A DNA stretch of 64,000 nucleotides from Isoetes taiwanensis (taxonomy: Eukaryota > Streptophyta > Lycopodiopsida > Isoetales > Isoetaceae): contig JAJEKV010000013.1 in NCBI GenBank assembly GCA_021234155.1, positions 4,832,028 to 4,896,027 on the forward strand. The letters run 5' to 3'. Numbering within the stretch: the stretch's first letter is position 1; the number at the start of each line of letters is the position of its first letter. The translations under genes and the position numbers were made by a program. Below, piece by piece: positions 1 through 10,620 of this stretch. The notes below the pieces were generated by a model, which made no database searches, had not been told where the DNA came from, and saw only the letters and a program-made list of their open reading frames with translations.

Positions 1-537
1 TCTACTAAAATTATTCAATGAGCTACGGCTGGGTTCACATGCACCTTCATGACCCTCACCATCACGTAAAAGGGCTCACCGTTTTTACGCCCACCATCGC
101 CAATTTGCACTGGGCAAAACAGGCCCCCTCTCCGGCGATGGTTGCATGTGAACCGGCCCTAATACAATCAATACGACCAGCGATGCAATTATTTTTTGTA
201 TTGGATCTATGTCTTTTGTTTCTTTTCTCTTTTTTCTTATAACAGCCCATTCAATTGTTTTAGATGTATGGTCTATGGTTTCAGGAAAGGTCATTTATAC
301 ATCTATACCAAATCCCCCTGGAAACTATTATTGTGCTACATATCCATCTATAAAACAATGCTAAGGTAAGATAAGAAAGCCCTTGTTTCTTTCTCACTGA
401 ATCCAATTGTTTACATAATAGATTACTTATTTTTTCCCATCATGCAGATAAAATTTGGACATCATGTGATTGCAATGGCGATGTAGAAAAGATATGCAAG
501 CTATAAAGCACCAATTCATTAATTTGAGATAAAACAA
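1..537. other. AT-rich intergenic DNA
   Basis: No coding region is recognised. Nested short inverted repeats lie at about 30-157: GGTTCACATGCA near 33 pairs with TGCATGTGAACC near 144, and CCATCGCC near 95 pairs with GGCGATGG near 135. They could be a small foldback element, but no target duplication is visible. Confidence 0.5.
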
Positions 538-990
538 CTAATTTGAGAATTTTAAGCTAGCAAGCATGACACATTTAGCTCAATGTTATGCTAGCAAGCA
601 AGACACATTTTGCTCATTTTAAGCTAGCTAGCAAAACCATTGTTACAGCTCTTAAGCTACCAATCAGAATACATTTTACTTAGGCCACAAGACAAATTTA
701 CTCCATCCTTATCATCATCCTTATCATCATGAGCAACCAGGTCTCTTGATCGAGAAAAAATAGCTAATTTGGGAATTTTACACTAGCAAGCGTGACACAT
801 TTAGCTCAATGGTAAGCTAGAAAGTAAGACACACTTTGACCATTTTAAACTAGCTAGCAAGACCATTATTACGGGTCTTAAGCTACCAAGCATAACACAT
901 TTTACTTAGGTTCAGGGGACAAGTTTACTCTTCATCCTTATTATCATCCTTATCCTCATGAACAACCAAGTCTCTTGATTGAGAGGCCAC
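538..990. repeat. Two-copy tandem duplication, period ~226 bp
   Basis: Copy 1 begins with CTAATTTGAGAATTTTA at 538 and copy 2 with CTAATTTGGGAATTTTA at 764. Both continue through the same landmarks: several CTAGCAAGC words, GACACATTTAGCTCAATG, then a stretch of TTATCATCATCC and GTCTCTTGAT. Identity looks about 80-85% by eye. No coding potential is seen. Confidence 0.85.
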
Positions 991-1024
991 GTCATTTGGG
1001 ATCAATGTGGTTGAGGGCATCCCT

Positions 1025-2790
1025 TGAACCTCCTATGCATAGTCAATGGTTTGTCATGCTGGTATCAAGGCGGACCACCATGCAACAGAGCTCCAGTGAT
1101 GCAAGAGTGTGAGACAAAGGCTTCATTTAACCTGAGTTTCCATGCGCTCTATGAGATCCTTCCATCCGTAAAAGCTCGACAAAGCTGCCATAAGTCATCT
1201 GCCAGGCTTGCTCCGCAGACCTCCTTAATGTTAAGCATCATTGTGCCAACGTAACCATCACCGGAACAACCCTAGGTGACAATCTTAGGTTACATGATTA
1301 AGAGACATCCTGCTAAAGCTCAATCGAGTAATGGCCTACTGCTTTTATAACATTGCATCAGAGCTCCGATGATGCAAGTGCGAGACATGACATTTTTCAC
1401 CTGTAAAAGCTCGACGAAGCTGTCATAAGTCATCTGCCAGGCTAGCTGACATACGTTCTTATTGTTAACATCATTGTGCGAACCTAACCATTACAGCTGC
1501 CAACCCTAGGTGACAACCTTAGGTGTCTTTATTAGTGATGAAGAGACATCCTGCTAAAGCTCAACCGAGAAATGGCCTATTACTCCTATACCATGACCCG
1601 GCATCAAAGCTTCAGTGATGCAAGAGTGTGAGACAAAGGCTTCATTTAACCCGAGTTTCCATGCTCAGCCTTGCTGGCAATCCCCTTACTATTAAGTATC
1701 ACTGTGCCAACCTAACTAACCATCATTGTGACAACCCTAGGGTTTAGCCTTAAGCGACCTTAGGTGCCTTCAATACTTGATAAAGAGACATCGTGCTAAA
1801 GCTCAACCGAGAAATGGCCTATTGCTCCTTTACAATGAGCAAGCACCAGAGCTCCAATGACGCGAGAGTATGAGACAAAGGCTTCATTTAACCCGAATTT
1901 TCATGCTCAGCTAGCTTGTGGCACTCCATGATATTCTTCCATCTATAAAAGCTCGACGAAGCTGTCATAAGCCATCTGCCGAGCTTGCTGACAGACCTAC
2001 TTAGTGTTAACCATCATTGTGCTAGCCTACTATGATAGCTGCCAACCCTGGGTGACAACCTTAGGTGCCTTCAACCTATTGCTCATGTACCATGACCGTG
2101 CATGAGAACTCCAGTGACGCAAGTGCGAGACAAAGACTTTATTTAATCCTAGTTTCCATGATCAGCTACCTTGTGGTGCTCCATGATATTCTTCCATTTG
2201 TAGAATCTTGACGAAGCTATCATAAGTCATCTGCCGGCCTTGCTGACAGACCTTCTTATTGTTAAGCATCACTGTGCCAACCTAACGACCACTGTAACAA
2301 CTCTACTTGACAACCCTAGGCTTCAACCTTAGATGTCTTCATTACATGATTAAGAGATATCCTGTTAAAGCTCAACCATGAAATGGCCTATTGCTCCTGT
2401 ACCATGATCATGCATCAGCGCTCCAGTGACGCAAGAGTGTGAGATAAAGCCTTCATTTAACCCGAGTTTCCATGCTCAGCTACCCTGTGCCGTTCCATGA
2501 GGCGTTTCCATCTTTAAAAGCTCGATGAAACTGTCTTAAGTCATCTGCCAGACTTGCTGACAGACCTCCTTATTGTTAAGCATCACTGCACCAGCCTAAC
2601 CATCACTGTGAGAACCTTAGGGTTCAACCTTAAGTGCCTTCAATACATGATAAAGAGACATCCTGCTAAAACTCAACCGAGAAATGGCCTATTCCTCGTG
2701 TACCATGACCGTGCATCAGAGCTCCAGTGATGCAAGAGTGTGAGACAAAGGCTTCATTTAACTTGATTTCTCATGCTCAGTAGAAACAAC
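1025..2790. repeat. Degenerate tandem array, ~7 copies of 240-310 bp
   Basis: A landmark close to GCTCCAGTGATGCAAGAGTG recurs near 1090, 1373, 1609, 1851, 2108, 2420 and 2721. Each copy also holds TTCATTTAACCCGAGTTTCC, AAAGCTCGACGAAGCTGTC and GAGAAATGGCCTATTGCTCC in the same order. Spacing varies (283, 236, 242, 257, 312 and 301 bp) because of internal deletions, so this is an old, diverged array. No reading frame is maintained across copies. Confidence 0.85.
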
Positions 2791-3454
2791 AGAGGCTTGC
2801 CTACATCCTTGAGTACTAGTTTTAGTGAAAGCGTAAATGTTATCCTCAGCCACAATCACACCCTTAATCACCAGCAAAAGCTCTGGAGACAGCTGGAAGC
2901 TGCAAGAGTATAAAAATATATCAACATCAAATCCTAGCAATTGCGACGGCGATTATCATGAACAAAATAGACACTTTTCAATGGGAAATCACTTATACGA
3001 TTTGCTGGAGCTGATTCATGTTTGCACCCCCAATCTACCAATATAATCTACTATGTACTCATTCGAGCTTATGATCTGGAAGATCGTAGCTGCGATTGCA
3101 TCCAACTTGAAGGGGATTGCTAGCACTATCTTCTTGGATAGCTCTGTATTGACCAAATCCCACCACGTTCATTCAAACTTCAACCGGTCAACAGGATCGC
3201 AACTGAACTTTCATCTAGCTCAAGGTCTTTATGGACAGTTTCGCAAATTATTGACACCAATCGAACAGGATTTTAGTTTTAACGGTTGGTAGTTCTATGC
3301 ATCTAAATCCAACTAAGAAGCCCTATACAAGTTCCAGAGAGACATCAAGAATAAGCATTGGTCATCTACTTAAGCTTTCAGAACAGTTCAAGCATAAGGA
3401 CAAAGCAGCTGGAGAGTCTGAACTCACCTTGCAAAATTCTTCCCGATGAATCGA
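2791..3454. other. No recognised feature
   Basis: Unique-looking sequence after the tandem array. Short open frames occur on both strands, but none resembles a known family or shows splice-site context. Confidence 0.4.
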
Positions 3455-3545
3455 GAAGAATGCCTGAGCCCATAAGGGGAAATGCTTGAGCGCCTGAAGA
3501 AAAATGCCCGAGCACTTGAGAAGAGCACCTAAACGCTTGAAACGA
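3455..3545. repeat. Short GAGC-rich minisatellite
   Basis: About four loose copies of a 20-24 bp unit resembling AATGCCTGAGCGCCTGAAGA. The units differ by substitutions and small indels. No function is apparent. Confidence 0.5.
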
Positions 3546-3874
3546 TGGGCTGTGAAAGCGCATGGGTAGAATGCTGTTGGAGCGCCTGCTCGATCAAAAC
3601 TGAATCAAATGCCAATGTCAAATCTTCTATGAGGAAAATTTGAACTCTGATACTACCTCCCTTGGTACAAGATTGCATTGTACTGCGAGGTCTTTTATGG
3701 TTTGTCTCATTTGAATTTTTAAAAGTACCATGATTAGTGTTCAAAAGTGGGTCATCATTTAAATTGAACTTGAGGCATCCATAACCAGTGCGGACCTTTC
3801 TGTAAGAATATTGGAGCTCCTATTGGAGCTCCTCACCTCTGTTGGACCCCCTGTACGAATATCAGCAAAAACAA

Positions 3875-3905
3875 CTAGTAATGGTGCCCAGCGTTGCTGG
3901 GCATA
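3875..3905 (-). mobile_element. Helitron-type 3' terminus
   Basis: Read on the minus strand there is a GC-rich hairpin with 8-bp arms (TGCCCAGC/GCTGGGCA at 3885-3903, 3-nt loop), then CCATTA, then CTAG followed by T. A short hairpin a few bases before a CTRR end, with T as the next host base, is the diagnostic 3' end of Helitron rolling-circle transposons. The element body would lie at higher coordinates. I could not find its TC-starting 5' end or any Rep/helicase coding, so it is probably a non-autonomous or truncated copy. Confidence 0.7.
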
Positions 3906-4042
3906 AGTTTCGGAGCCTGCAAGTTTTTGGTCGCAAAAGAAAAGCTTGCAGGAATAATCCAACTTTTTAATTTTTTATTTTAGCATGTGGCACATATCAT
4001 ACCACAATGGCTTTGCATCTCACTGGGTAGTGGGATCGAAGA

Positions 4043-4222
4043 TGCTTCAAACACTGGCCCAAGGCTCGGCCCAACAGAACCTAAAAGCACTACAATACAA
4101 TGTGTTAATAAATCATCTTAAAATATCAACTGCTTCAAATACTGGCCCAAGGCTGGGCGCAATAGAACCTAAAAGAAAGCACTACAATACAAATTGTTAA
4201 TAAATCATCTTAAAATATCAAC
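4043..4222. repeat. Two-copy tandem duplication, period 88 bp
   Basis: Unit starts at 4043 and 4131 (TGCTTCAAACACTGGCCCAA versus TGCTTCAAATACTGGCCCAA). Both end in TAAATCATCTTAAAATATCA. The repeat lies between the two Helitron-like hairpins, so it may belong to a Helitron body. Confidence 0.85.
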
Positions 4223-4400
4223 CTCATACGTTGTACTTGGTTTTCTTAAGAAATTTCTCATACTATTTTCAATGAAGGCCATTTGATAGCAAATGTTAAG
4301 GACCATATCTTATCTTATCTTTTTAAGGAATTCGTTATAATATTTGGGTGAGAGGCATTGGATGGCAAATACCAAATTCCACCTATGTCTACAAATATTA

Positions 4401-4430
4401 ATAGTTATGGTGCCCAGCGTTACTGGGCAC
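4401..4430 (-). mobile_element. Second, diverged Helitron-type 3' end
   Basis: The same hairpin family as at 3,885 (TGCCCAG/CTGGGCA arms at 4411-4429) is followed on the minus strand by CCATAA and CTAT. The final CTRR is imperfect, so this is a mutated end or an older related copy. Two related 3' ends 0.5 kb apart in the same orientation suggest serial insertion or an internal duplication. Confidence 0.5.
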
Positions 4431-5233
4431 AATTTGATAACTTGTAAATGTTGAAAACTTGTACAATCTAGCAGAACTTGTTGGAAGTATACTTATGTTG
4501 TCTTCAATTTTGAGAGCATATGTTATGGCGTCTTCAATATACATCCCAGGGAAACTTGCTGGGAGCATATTTTATGTTCTCTTTAATTTGTGTCCCAACT
4601 TATTTCTTGAACTTTAGCAAATGTTTTCCACCTAGAGACATTTGCATGTCTTTTAATTCATCAGCAACATAATTTAATTAACACCCAAATAATTGCATTT
4701 CTTGATATAACTAAAGGGCCTTTGGCCAATATTGTCAAAGATGGTTGAAAAATGTTGTCAAAGATGGTTGAAACAAATATTGTATGCTTGATGTATGCAG
4801 TAACCATCTTTGACATTGTTTTTGCACAACATTCTATATAACGCTAGTTTTGTTAGCTGAAATTGGAGATTTTCTTGTTTTTCAACATGTTTGAATATAA
4901 TATGTATTCATTTAACAATTCAAGACATCTTTGAAAATGATACGTAACATAAATATCGATTTTGTTAACAATTCAAAGTTATATCGTGTATATCATTAAT
5001 CCTTAAGGAAATTGACATTTTGCAGTTGAAAAAGACATGAATTACAATTCTAAATTACAATTTTATGTTTACTCTTTGGAAAGACCTATTAATCTGCTTA
5101 TATTATAGAGTACATGTAATGTAGATCTGGACAATATATTTAGTTTGGCACATCTTTTTCTGTACCACATATCATTTTTCGTCTTTACCTTGCTATATAT
5201 TTAAACATATTGGTTCTTGCTAATGACTCATGG
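4431..5233. other. AT-rich DNA with one stem-loop
   Basis: TGTCAAAGATGGTT occurs directly repeated near 4733 and 4757, and inverted (AACCATCTTTGACA) near 4802, giving a potential stem-loop over about 4728-4822. No coding region is recognised. It may be the body of the Helitron-like elements. Confidence 0.4.
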
Positions 5234-5341
5234 AGGAGCTACACATCTGTGTTTTGTTGCTACCATAAAAGGTAAACATTTGTAAGTAGGAGCTGCACAT
5301 CTGTGTTTTGTTGCTACCATAGAAGGTAAACATTTGTAAGT
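5234..5341. repeat. Two-copy tandem duplication, period 54 bp
   Basis: The 54-bp unit starting AGGAGCTACACATCTGTG at 5234 is repeated at 5288 with two or three substitutions. The period is a multiple of three and an open minus-strand frame runs through both copies, but that frame matches no family I know. Confidence 0.9.
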
Positions 5342-5762
5342 GGGATCGAAATACCATCTCAAACAAGCATGCTATCCTATATGTTCGACTATTAGCTAAG
5401 CAGCATCCCTCATGATTCTTGACATGGATGGAATAGTCTTGTGCAGTAGGACACAGGTAGGCAAATACGATTTTTGTTCTTGTGCACACAAGCCTGTGCA
5501 AGAAAATAAGAAACACACTCCTCCCAACTATTCTAGCATTCCAAGAAATATCAATTCCTTCCAAATCCAAAGCAAATAAATAGATTCTTTATTGAACCCA
5601 ACATATTGTTTATTGGATAAGAATAATCAAAATATTTATTTGGTAATATACCTCTGGTGGATGTTGTAGACATAGCATGAAGGCAGTAGTTGTAGCAATT
5701 ACCAGATTTATTGATTGAAAAATCTTATACATTTTCAAGTTACCACCTCTCAAGGGCTTTCA

Positions 5763-6036
5763 ATACTTACCCAAGGGTGCCACAATTTCCAAAAAAATAG
5801 GGTTAACGGTCATGCCAACTCCAATACTTCTGCAAACAATGCTAGCAACAATGAGGATTTGTTTTCTTCCCAAAAAGAAGAATGCAAAATATTTTGACTT
5901 ATACCTTTGTAATAATGTGTTCTTACAGTTCTGCGGACATATATGCCCATCCAACACGTAATAAGAATTGCAATGGGGACCTGAGATGCAATCAAGGCCC
6001 AATATCCAACTCCACATGGTAGTAGATTCAGCACGC
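5763..6036 (-). pseudogene. TauE/SafE sulfite-exporter family fragment
   Basis: TauE/SafE proteins are membrane exporters of sulfite and other organosulfur anions. On the minus strand, 6036-5915 encodes GVGYWALIASQVPIAILITC, matching the transmembrane segment before the second half of plant TauE/SafE proteins. After a shift, 5880-5763 encodes a second segment ending VNPIFLEIVAPLG, corresponding to the family's glycine-rich GGG(F/M)xxxPLxLE block. The second piece ends at a good donor (GTAAGTAT), suggesting it was an exon of an intron-containing gene. The two pieces are in different frames. The N-terminal half and the following SATAxF-like block were not found nearby, so this is a partial or broken copy. 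Identification rests on remembered family motifs. Confidence 0.55.
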
Positions 6037-6663
6037 TTCGATTTAAGAAACAGACAACTTCATGTTAGTTTCATTATTATCTTAACAATTTATTATCTTA
6101 ACAAACGCTTTTGTTTTAAATCCTATGACATCCTATGAAGATCAAATTGAATTCATAAATTAACATATGTCTTAAACCAACAAAGAACTTTAGATTTACC
6201 TTGTTATTCTTAGTGCTCTTCAATACATGAACCGTAAAAAAAAGCAAGCCAAATCAAAAAAAAGATCGGGAGTTTGCACCAAGGACCCCTGAAACAATAC
6301 CCCTTGTTTTTCCTGAATGGTACTGCCCTTGTTTGAATATATCTCATTCTGCAACTTTGCGTACTCCACAGAATCATGCAGATGCAAATACATGCAAACA
6401 CATGCAAATACAGTAGAGTTTTAATCACCCAGCCACGAAGAATCCCCTTGTGGCCTAGCTGCACACCCAACTGGAACTGATGTAAAACTAAAGGCAAAGA
6501 AAGTTGTAACCCCCTTGTAAAACTAAAGCCAAAGAAAGTTGTGAGGAATAAAGCCAATTAATATGATCAATCCAAAGCCAGAAGAAGACTGCCTTAAAAC
6601 AACTTACAGGTAGAAACTGTTAAGGAAATACAGGAACAAAGAAATGCCAGCAAAGGCCCTATA
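6037..6663. other. No recognised gene
   Basis: The minus-strand open frame at 6557-6210 is low in family-like features. CCCTTGTAAAACTAAAG-like words are repeated near 6480-6530. The rest of the TauE/SafE gene would be expected on this side but was not found. Confidence 0.4.
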
Positions 6664-7637
6664 TCTTTTATATTATAAAGTTATTCTGTAAGTGTTGGAC
6701 CCAGCCCTAGATCCGACGGCCCATATTTGATTAAAAATTTGGACGGTCGAAATATCCCTTCTCTTCTCGCTCTATGCGATTTAGGGATTTTGAAGAGGGG
6801 AGAACCCTATTCTTGCAGAGCAGGATCTTAAAATCTCCCCTGCTCCATTGGCCCCGACGGTATCGAAGGTCTCTGCTTTGCCCTTGGCCTCCACGCTACT
6901 GATTTTCATGTCTTGATCTTGGCTTGGAAGCTTCAGGCCTCTCGCCAGGGTTATTTTACCCTGGATGAATGGCAGAATGGAATGGAACGATCCGACCATT
7001 TTTCTTTCAAGTATCGCTTGACCAAATCGCTGCAGAAGACCTTGGAATTGGACGTGGCTTGCCAGATGTTGGAGCTTATGATGCGAGATGGGAAAATTTA
7101 TGGGCTTTTAGTTCGTTCTTGGAGTTCTTGAAGGAGCAGAGGTAGTACAAGGGTCTTAATCTGGATCAATGGGCTTCTTTTTTGCGTTTTGCTGAAGAGG
7201 TAAAGCCCGATTTCGAGAATTATAATGAGAAGAACACGGAGAATTAGGTCCTGGATGGTTTCGTTAGAATACAGATTTACAATTTTGATGCTGCTTCCAT
7301 GCCTGCTATCTTCCACAAAGAAATTCTAAGTTGCCATCCACAGGTATTAAGACGTGGATCATGCATGCATGACTACTTCATCTTTGGTTCATCTTTGGTT
7401 CTTTGCGTGGAGGCCAAGGGCAAAGCAGAGACCTTCGATACCGTCGGGGCCAATGGAGCAGGGGAGATTTTAAGATCCTGCTCTGCAAGAATAGGGTTCT
7501 CCCCTCTTCAAAATCCCTAAATCGCATAGAGCGAGAAGAGAAGGGATATTTCGACCGTCCAAATTTTTAATCAAATATGGGCCGTCGGATCTAGGGCTGG
7601 GTCCAACACTTACAGAATAACTTTATAATATAAAAGA
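6664..7637. mobile_element. Long-TIR (foldback) element with captured DCUN1 sequence
   Basis: The 233-bp arms at 6664-6896 and 7405-7637 are essentially perfect reverse complements, enclosing a 508-bp centre. Long arms with a host gene inside fit a Pack-MULE-like or foldback element. No transposase is present, so it would be non-autonomous. No clear target-site duplication can be called: the flanks are GGCCCTATA on the left and AAAGATTG on the right. Near-identity of the arms suggests recent formation or continuing gene conversion. The captured gene runs from the left arm into the centre and is described separately. Confidence 0.85.
6840..7262 (+). pseudogene. DCUN1 (DCN1-like, cullin neddylation) gene fragment
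   Basis: DCUN1-domain proteins help transfer NEDD8 to cullins. The frame starting in the left arm reads IGPDGIEGLCFALGLH, then ILAWKLQASRQGYFTLDEW (6913 onward). This matches the family's order: GPDGIExLCxDLGV, then LAWKxxAxxxGYFTxxEW. Later pieces CQMLELMM (about 7059-7085) and LDQWASFLRFAEEVKP (about 7160-7210) match the EICQLLExVM helix and the NxDQWxxxxxF segment. The reading frame shifts near 7085, has in-frame stops near 7140 and 7247, and lacks part of the middle of the domain, so it is not functional. It is intronless here, though plant DCN1 genes have introns; introns may have been lost or the pieces may be joined exons. Confidence 0.75.
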
Positions 7638-7779
7638 AAAGATTGATTTTCTCCACTCACGAAGATCAAGAGGTCTATAGGGCCCTTATTATGCAACATG
7701 ATAAGAAAACTGTTGCCCTAAAAAGTCTTCGAGTGAATAACTTTAACAGTAATAAACTTACTGGTGAATATGTACATAC

Positions 7780-7864
7780 CAAAGTGTTGAAGGCAAACAT
7801 AGTTGGGCTCGTCGGGGTCAAAAACCTCCAGGATATAAGATGCTAGTGTCGTCACTATCGGCAT
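7780..7864 (-). CDS. Possible orphan exon, 85 bp
   Basis: On the minus strand an acceptor-like TTTTGCAG directly precedes 7864, and a donor-like GTATGTAC follows 7780. The 85 bp between are open in one frame and begin MPIVTTLASYILEVFDPDEP. Good splice borders plus an open frame suggest an exon of an intron-containing gene, but I do not recognise the product and no neighbouring exon was identified. Confidence 0.35.
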
Positions 7865-8465
7865 CTGCAAAAGCACATCATCCAGTGAGATTAGGTGTAA
7901 TGTATTAACGACAAAAAGCATGTATTGTTACCATCATCAAGGATTTTTTTTTAGGTTCGTTGAAGCCATTTGCTATGGGCTATTTGGTTCAAGTTTTGCC
8001 CATTGACTTGCCTTAGCTTTGCAGTATCCATTTTGTTGAATAGTGATATTTTCAAGTAGGGGGCATGCATAATCTGAAACTTTTGACATGAATAATGGCA
8101 TTCCCAAATAGTAAATGGGCCTTAAACACCAGACATGAATAGTGATATTTTCAAGTAGGGGGCGGGCATACTCTGAAACCTCAGACATGTTCATAGCACT
8201 AGGTTCACACATGTACACAATATATACGTAAAAGCAACGTAGATGCAAACCTGCCAACATAGCCAATCACATAGTGACACATGGCATGTTTATTTTGCAG
8301 GAATGTTGCATGAAAATTTAACTACGACCAAGAACAGTGTTTACGCGACATTCTTACTTTTATCTTCTTGTTTAACTTGCATTCTGGCATTTACCCTACG
8401 TTCTTCGTCTTTTACTTTGTATTCTTGGCTTCGGGATAGCATCTAAGTTGCTTCCACCTTATAGG
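7865..8465. other. Intergenic DNA with a 99-bp direct repeat
   Basis: AATAGTGATATTTTCAAGTA followed by GGGGGC occurs at 8039 and 8138, with related downstream sequence (CTGAAAC, GACATG). No gene is recognised. Confidence 0.5.
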
Positions 8466-8577
8466 AGTGGCAATCTACCTTCCATTCCTGGCATAATAAG
8501 GTGATGTGTGTCAGCTGCACTACGCACTTTACACGATGCCTTATTTCCATGCCAGGAATGGCATGTAGATTGCCATT
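8466..8577. mobile_element. Small inverted-repeat element (MITE-like)
   Basis: GTGGCAATCTAC...TTCCATTCCTGGCAT at about 8467-8493 pairs with ATGCCAGGAATGG...GTAGATTGCCA at about 8549-8576, giving arms of about 28 bp around a ~55-bp centre. No coding capacity. A target-site duplication could not be fixed by eye. Confidence 0.6.
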
Positions 8578-8861
8578 CTTGTATACATGTTTTGTAGTCT
8601 CTAACACAGTCATCCATTCGATTAATATTAAGAGTTCATCATTCAGAATCCCTAATCACTCTTCCCTTCACAATATTTTAGGGTTTATGCATAGGCTCCA
8701 TTAGTGGCACACCAATGCTCGGCATTGTTATTCACAAGTTAATTCTTTCAATTTTTATGACATCAAATTCCGATGCATATACAAAAATGAGGAGGTGTGC
8801 CATACTATTTTAAGACTTGTTATTCTAGACCGTTTGGGAAAATGCAAACGTTGCCTTTCCG

Positions 8862-9603
8862 ATGGGCTATAAACGGGGGTTGCATTTTCACAAATTAACG
8901 AAGCTAGGAGCAATGGAAGCTCATAGAGTAAAGGATCATCCTTTTAGTGATCTGATATTCCTCACGAATTTTGACAATACTTGCTCCCTCGAAGATACCA
9001 CAGATGTTGTTGCCCAGTTGGCAGGAGATTCTAGCAGGGCTTGCCATATAAAATGTCTTAGCATTCTTTCCAGAAATATTGAGGATTGCCTTGCACTCCA
9101 AATTTCATACAATTGTGCATTTGATTGGAAATTTCATCACTTTGATCTCTGGGATTTATTGAGGAAGCTTGAAGTTTTTGAAAAGGAGTTCAACCACCAA
9201 GTTATGGATCAGCAACTTCTCAAAGGCATTTGCAGAGAAAAAGTTAGAGTAGCAGCCAAAAAAGTTCCCTTACGTGAAAGTTGTTGTGAATTTTTGTTGG
9301 AGCTTGTAGCTTCTGATACACATATTCATATCATTTCAGCAAATTGGTCAAAGGATATGACTCAAAATGCATTGCCACATATTCAAAGCAATTTCTTTCC
9401 TATTCTCTCATGCAATCTTAGTTATGACAGGAATGGAGTCTATGATGGCAATGTAGAGTTAAAAATAACACACATTTAATAAAGAGATCATATCAGAAGA
9501 AATATATTGTTCAAAGCAGGAAAAGATGATGGTATTTATTGGAGATAGTATGAATGATATATTTTCAATGTTGGATGCATATTTGGATCGGTTTCTACAA
9601 GGT
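8862..9603 (+). pseudogene. TH2-like HAD phosphatase (thiamin monophosphate phosphatase type) fragment
   Basis: The 205-residue open frame at 8862-9479 resembles the C-terminal HAD domain of plant TENA/HAD bifunctional proteins (TH2 type), which dephosphorylate thiamin monophosphate. Matches are FLTNFDNTC at residues 33-41 (HAD motif I), FEKEFNHQV, then LLKGICREKVRVAAKK, HIISANW (motif II) and NGVYDGNVELKI. After the stop at 9477-9479 another frame continues with MMVFIGDSMNDIFSMLDAYL (9526-9585), the acidic HAD motif GDSxND. Alignment then ends abruptly near 9590. One frameshift, loss of the end and absence of the TENA domain mark a broken copy. Motif I reads NFD where active family members have DFD, so the nucleophile position is Asn36. 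Confidence 0.7.
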
Positions 9604-10620
9604 CGACCTCAGGACGCTCCGCCGTTTGACAAGTTTCCCCGGACCGATCTAGGAATCTTTTGGGCCTTCCCGAAAGAGGGCCCCTGAACGGACGATCCAA
9701 CGGTCGGATAGGGGAACCGGCCTCTGGAAGGGTGGTCATTAGCGTACCGCCCATCGTGGGAGCGTTGTTAGGAAGGGCTGCCTCGGGAACTTTTTTGGAT
9801 CCCGCCTTTTGGGGTCCGGACTCTCCCCTCTTGTGAGTGAGCCCTGCCAGGTCCTGGCCTCGTTTGACTTGGGGAAGGGTGCCAACTCGGTTGCCCCGCA
9901 ATGGGCTGCCCTGACCGCTCTAATGCTAGCCCTTTGATCTAGACCTTCTCCGAAAATTCTGAAAATTGGGCTGTGTGCTGGAGATGGATTAGGAATCCAG
10001 CTGGGAAAAAATCAGAATTTATTTTCGTACAATGCATTAATTACGAATTTATGAATGTCTTGCCACTACAAAAGCGGCCCCCAAATTCTAATTGCCACAT
10101 CAGGAGGAGGACAGGCCCAAACTCCATTCTGTCAGTTCCCCTTGCTCCGTGTTCTCAGCCGCAGCTTCTCGGCCACGTCCCAACTACAACAGACCAAAAC
10201 TCGACCCCCAAAACGCAAACCCTTCTAGAACCTGACAACCCACATGGTTTATGTTTCGGAGGCCCTCTCCTTGTCAGATTCGGCCGGGACCTTGCTCCGT
10301 GTCTTGTTGTGGAGTGAGGGTGTTGATGCCAGAGCACGAACCTTAAACCCCCCCCGGAAGCTGCTTGCCCCAAAAGTCCTCCCCCCAAGGCCCTGGGGAT
10401 GGATGGGCAACCTCCCCTCTCCAGAATCGTGATTTGGCACTGCCAATGGACTCAGAACGTCGACATTGCCTTGGGGACCAAGTTCTGTGACCAAAAGACC
10501 ACCCGACCTCCAAGAAGCGCCAAAGTAGCTCATGTCCAGCATACTCGTAGTCAATTGGCCTAGGATGTGGATGCCGGATACTGTCGTGCAGGGCGTGAGT
10601 GTTTCTTTCTTTTGCAAAAT
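9604..10620. other. GC-rich segment, no recognised gene
   Basis: Base composition is clearly richer in GC than the surroundings (for example runs like CCCCGGACCGATC and GGAACCGGCCTC). Overlapping open frames on both strands match no family, and the frames look like by-products of GC richness. The sharp junction with the truncated phosphatase near 9,590 suggests an inserted element, perhaps an LTR or leader of a retroelement, but no LTR pair was found. Confidence 0.4.

Noticed and set aside
5220..5570. 116-codon minus-strand frame containing the 54-bp repeat
   Set aside because: No family resemblance; the repeat keeps the frame open only because its length is a multiple of three.
9536..10617. 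Several overlapping open frames of 77-122 codons
   Set aside because: Frames on both strands overlap fully in GC-rich DNA, and none shows family motifs or splice borders; they are probably chance frames.
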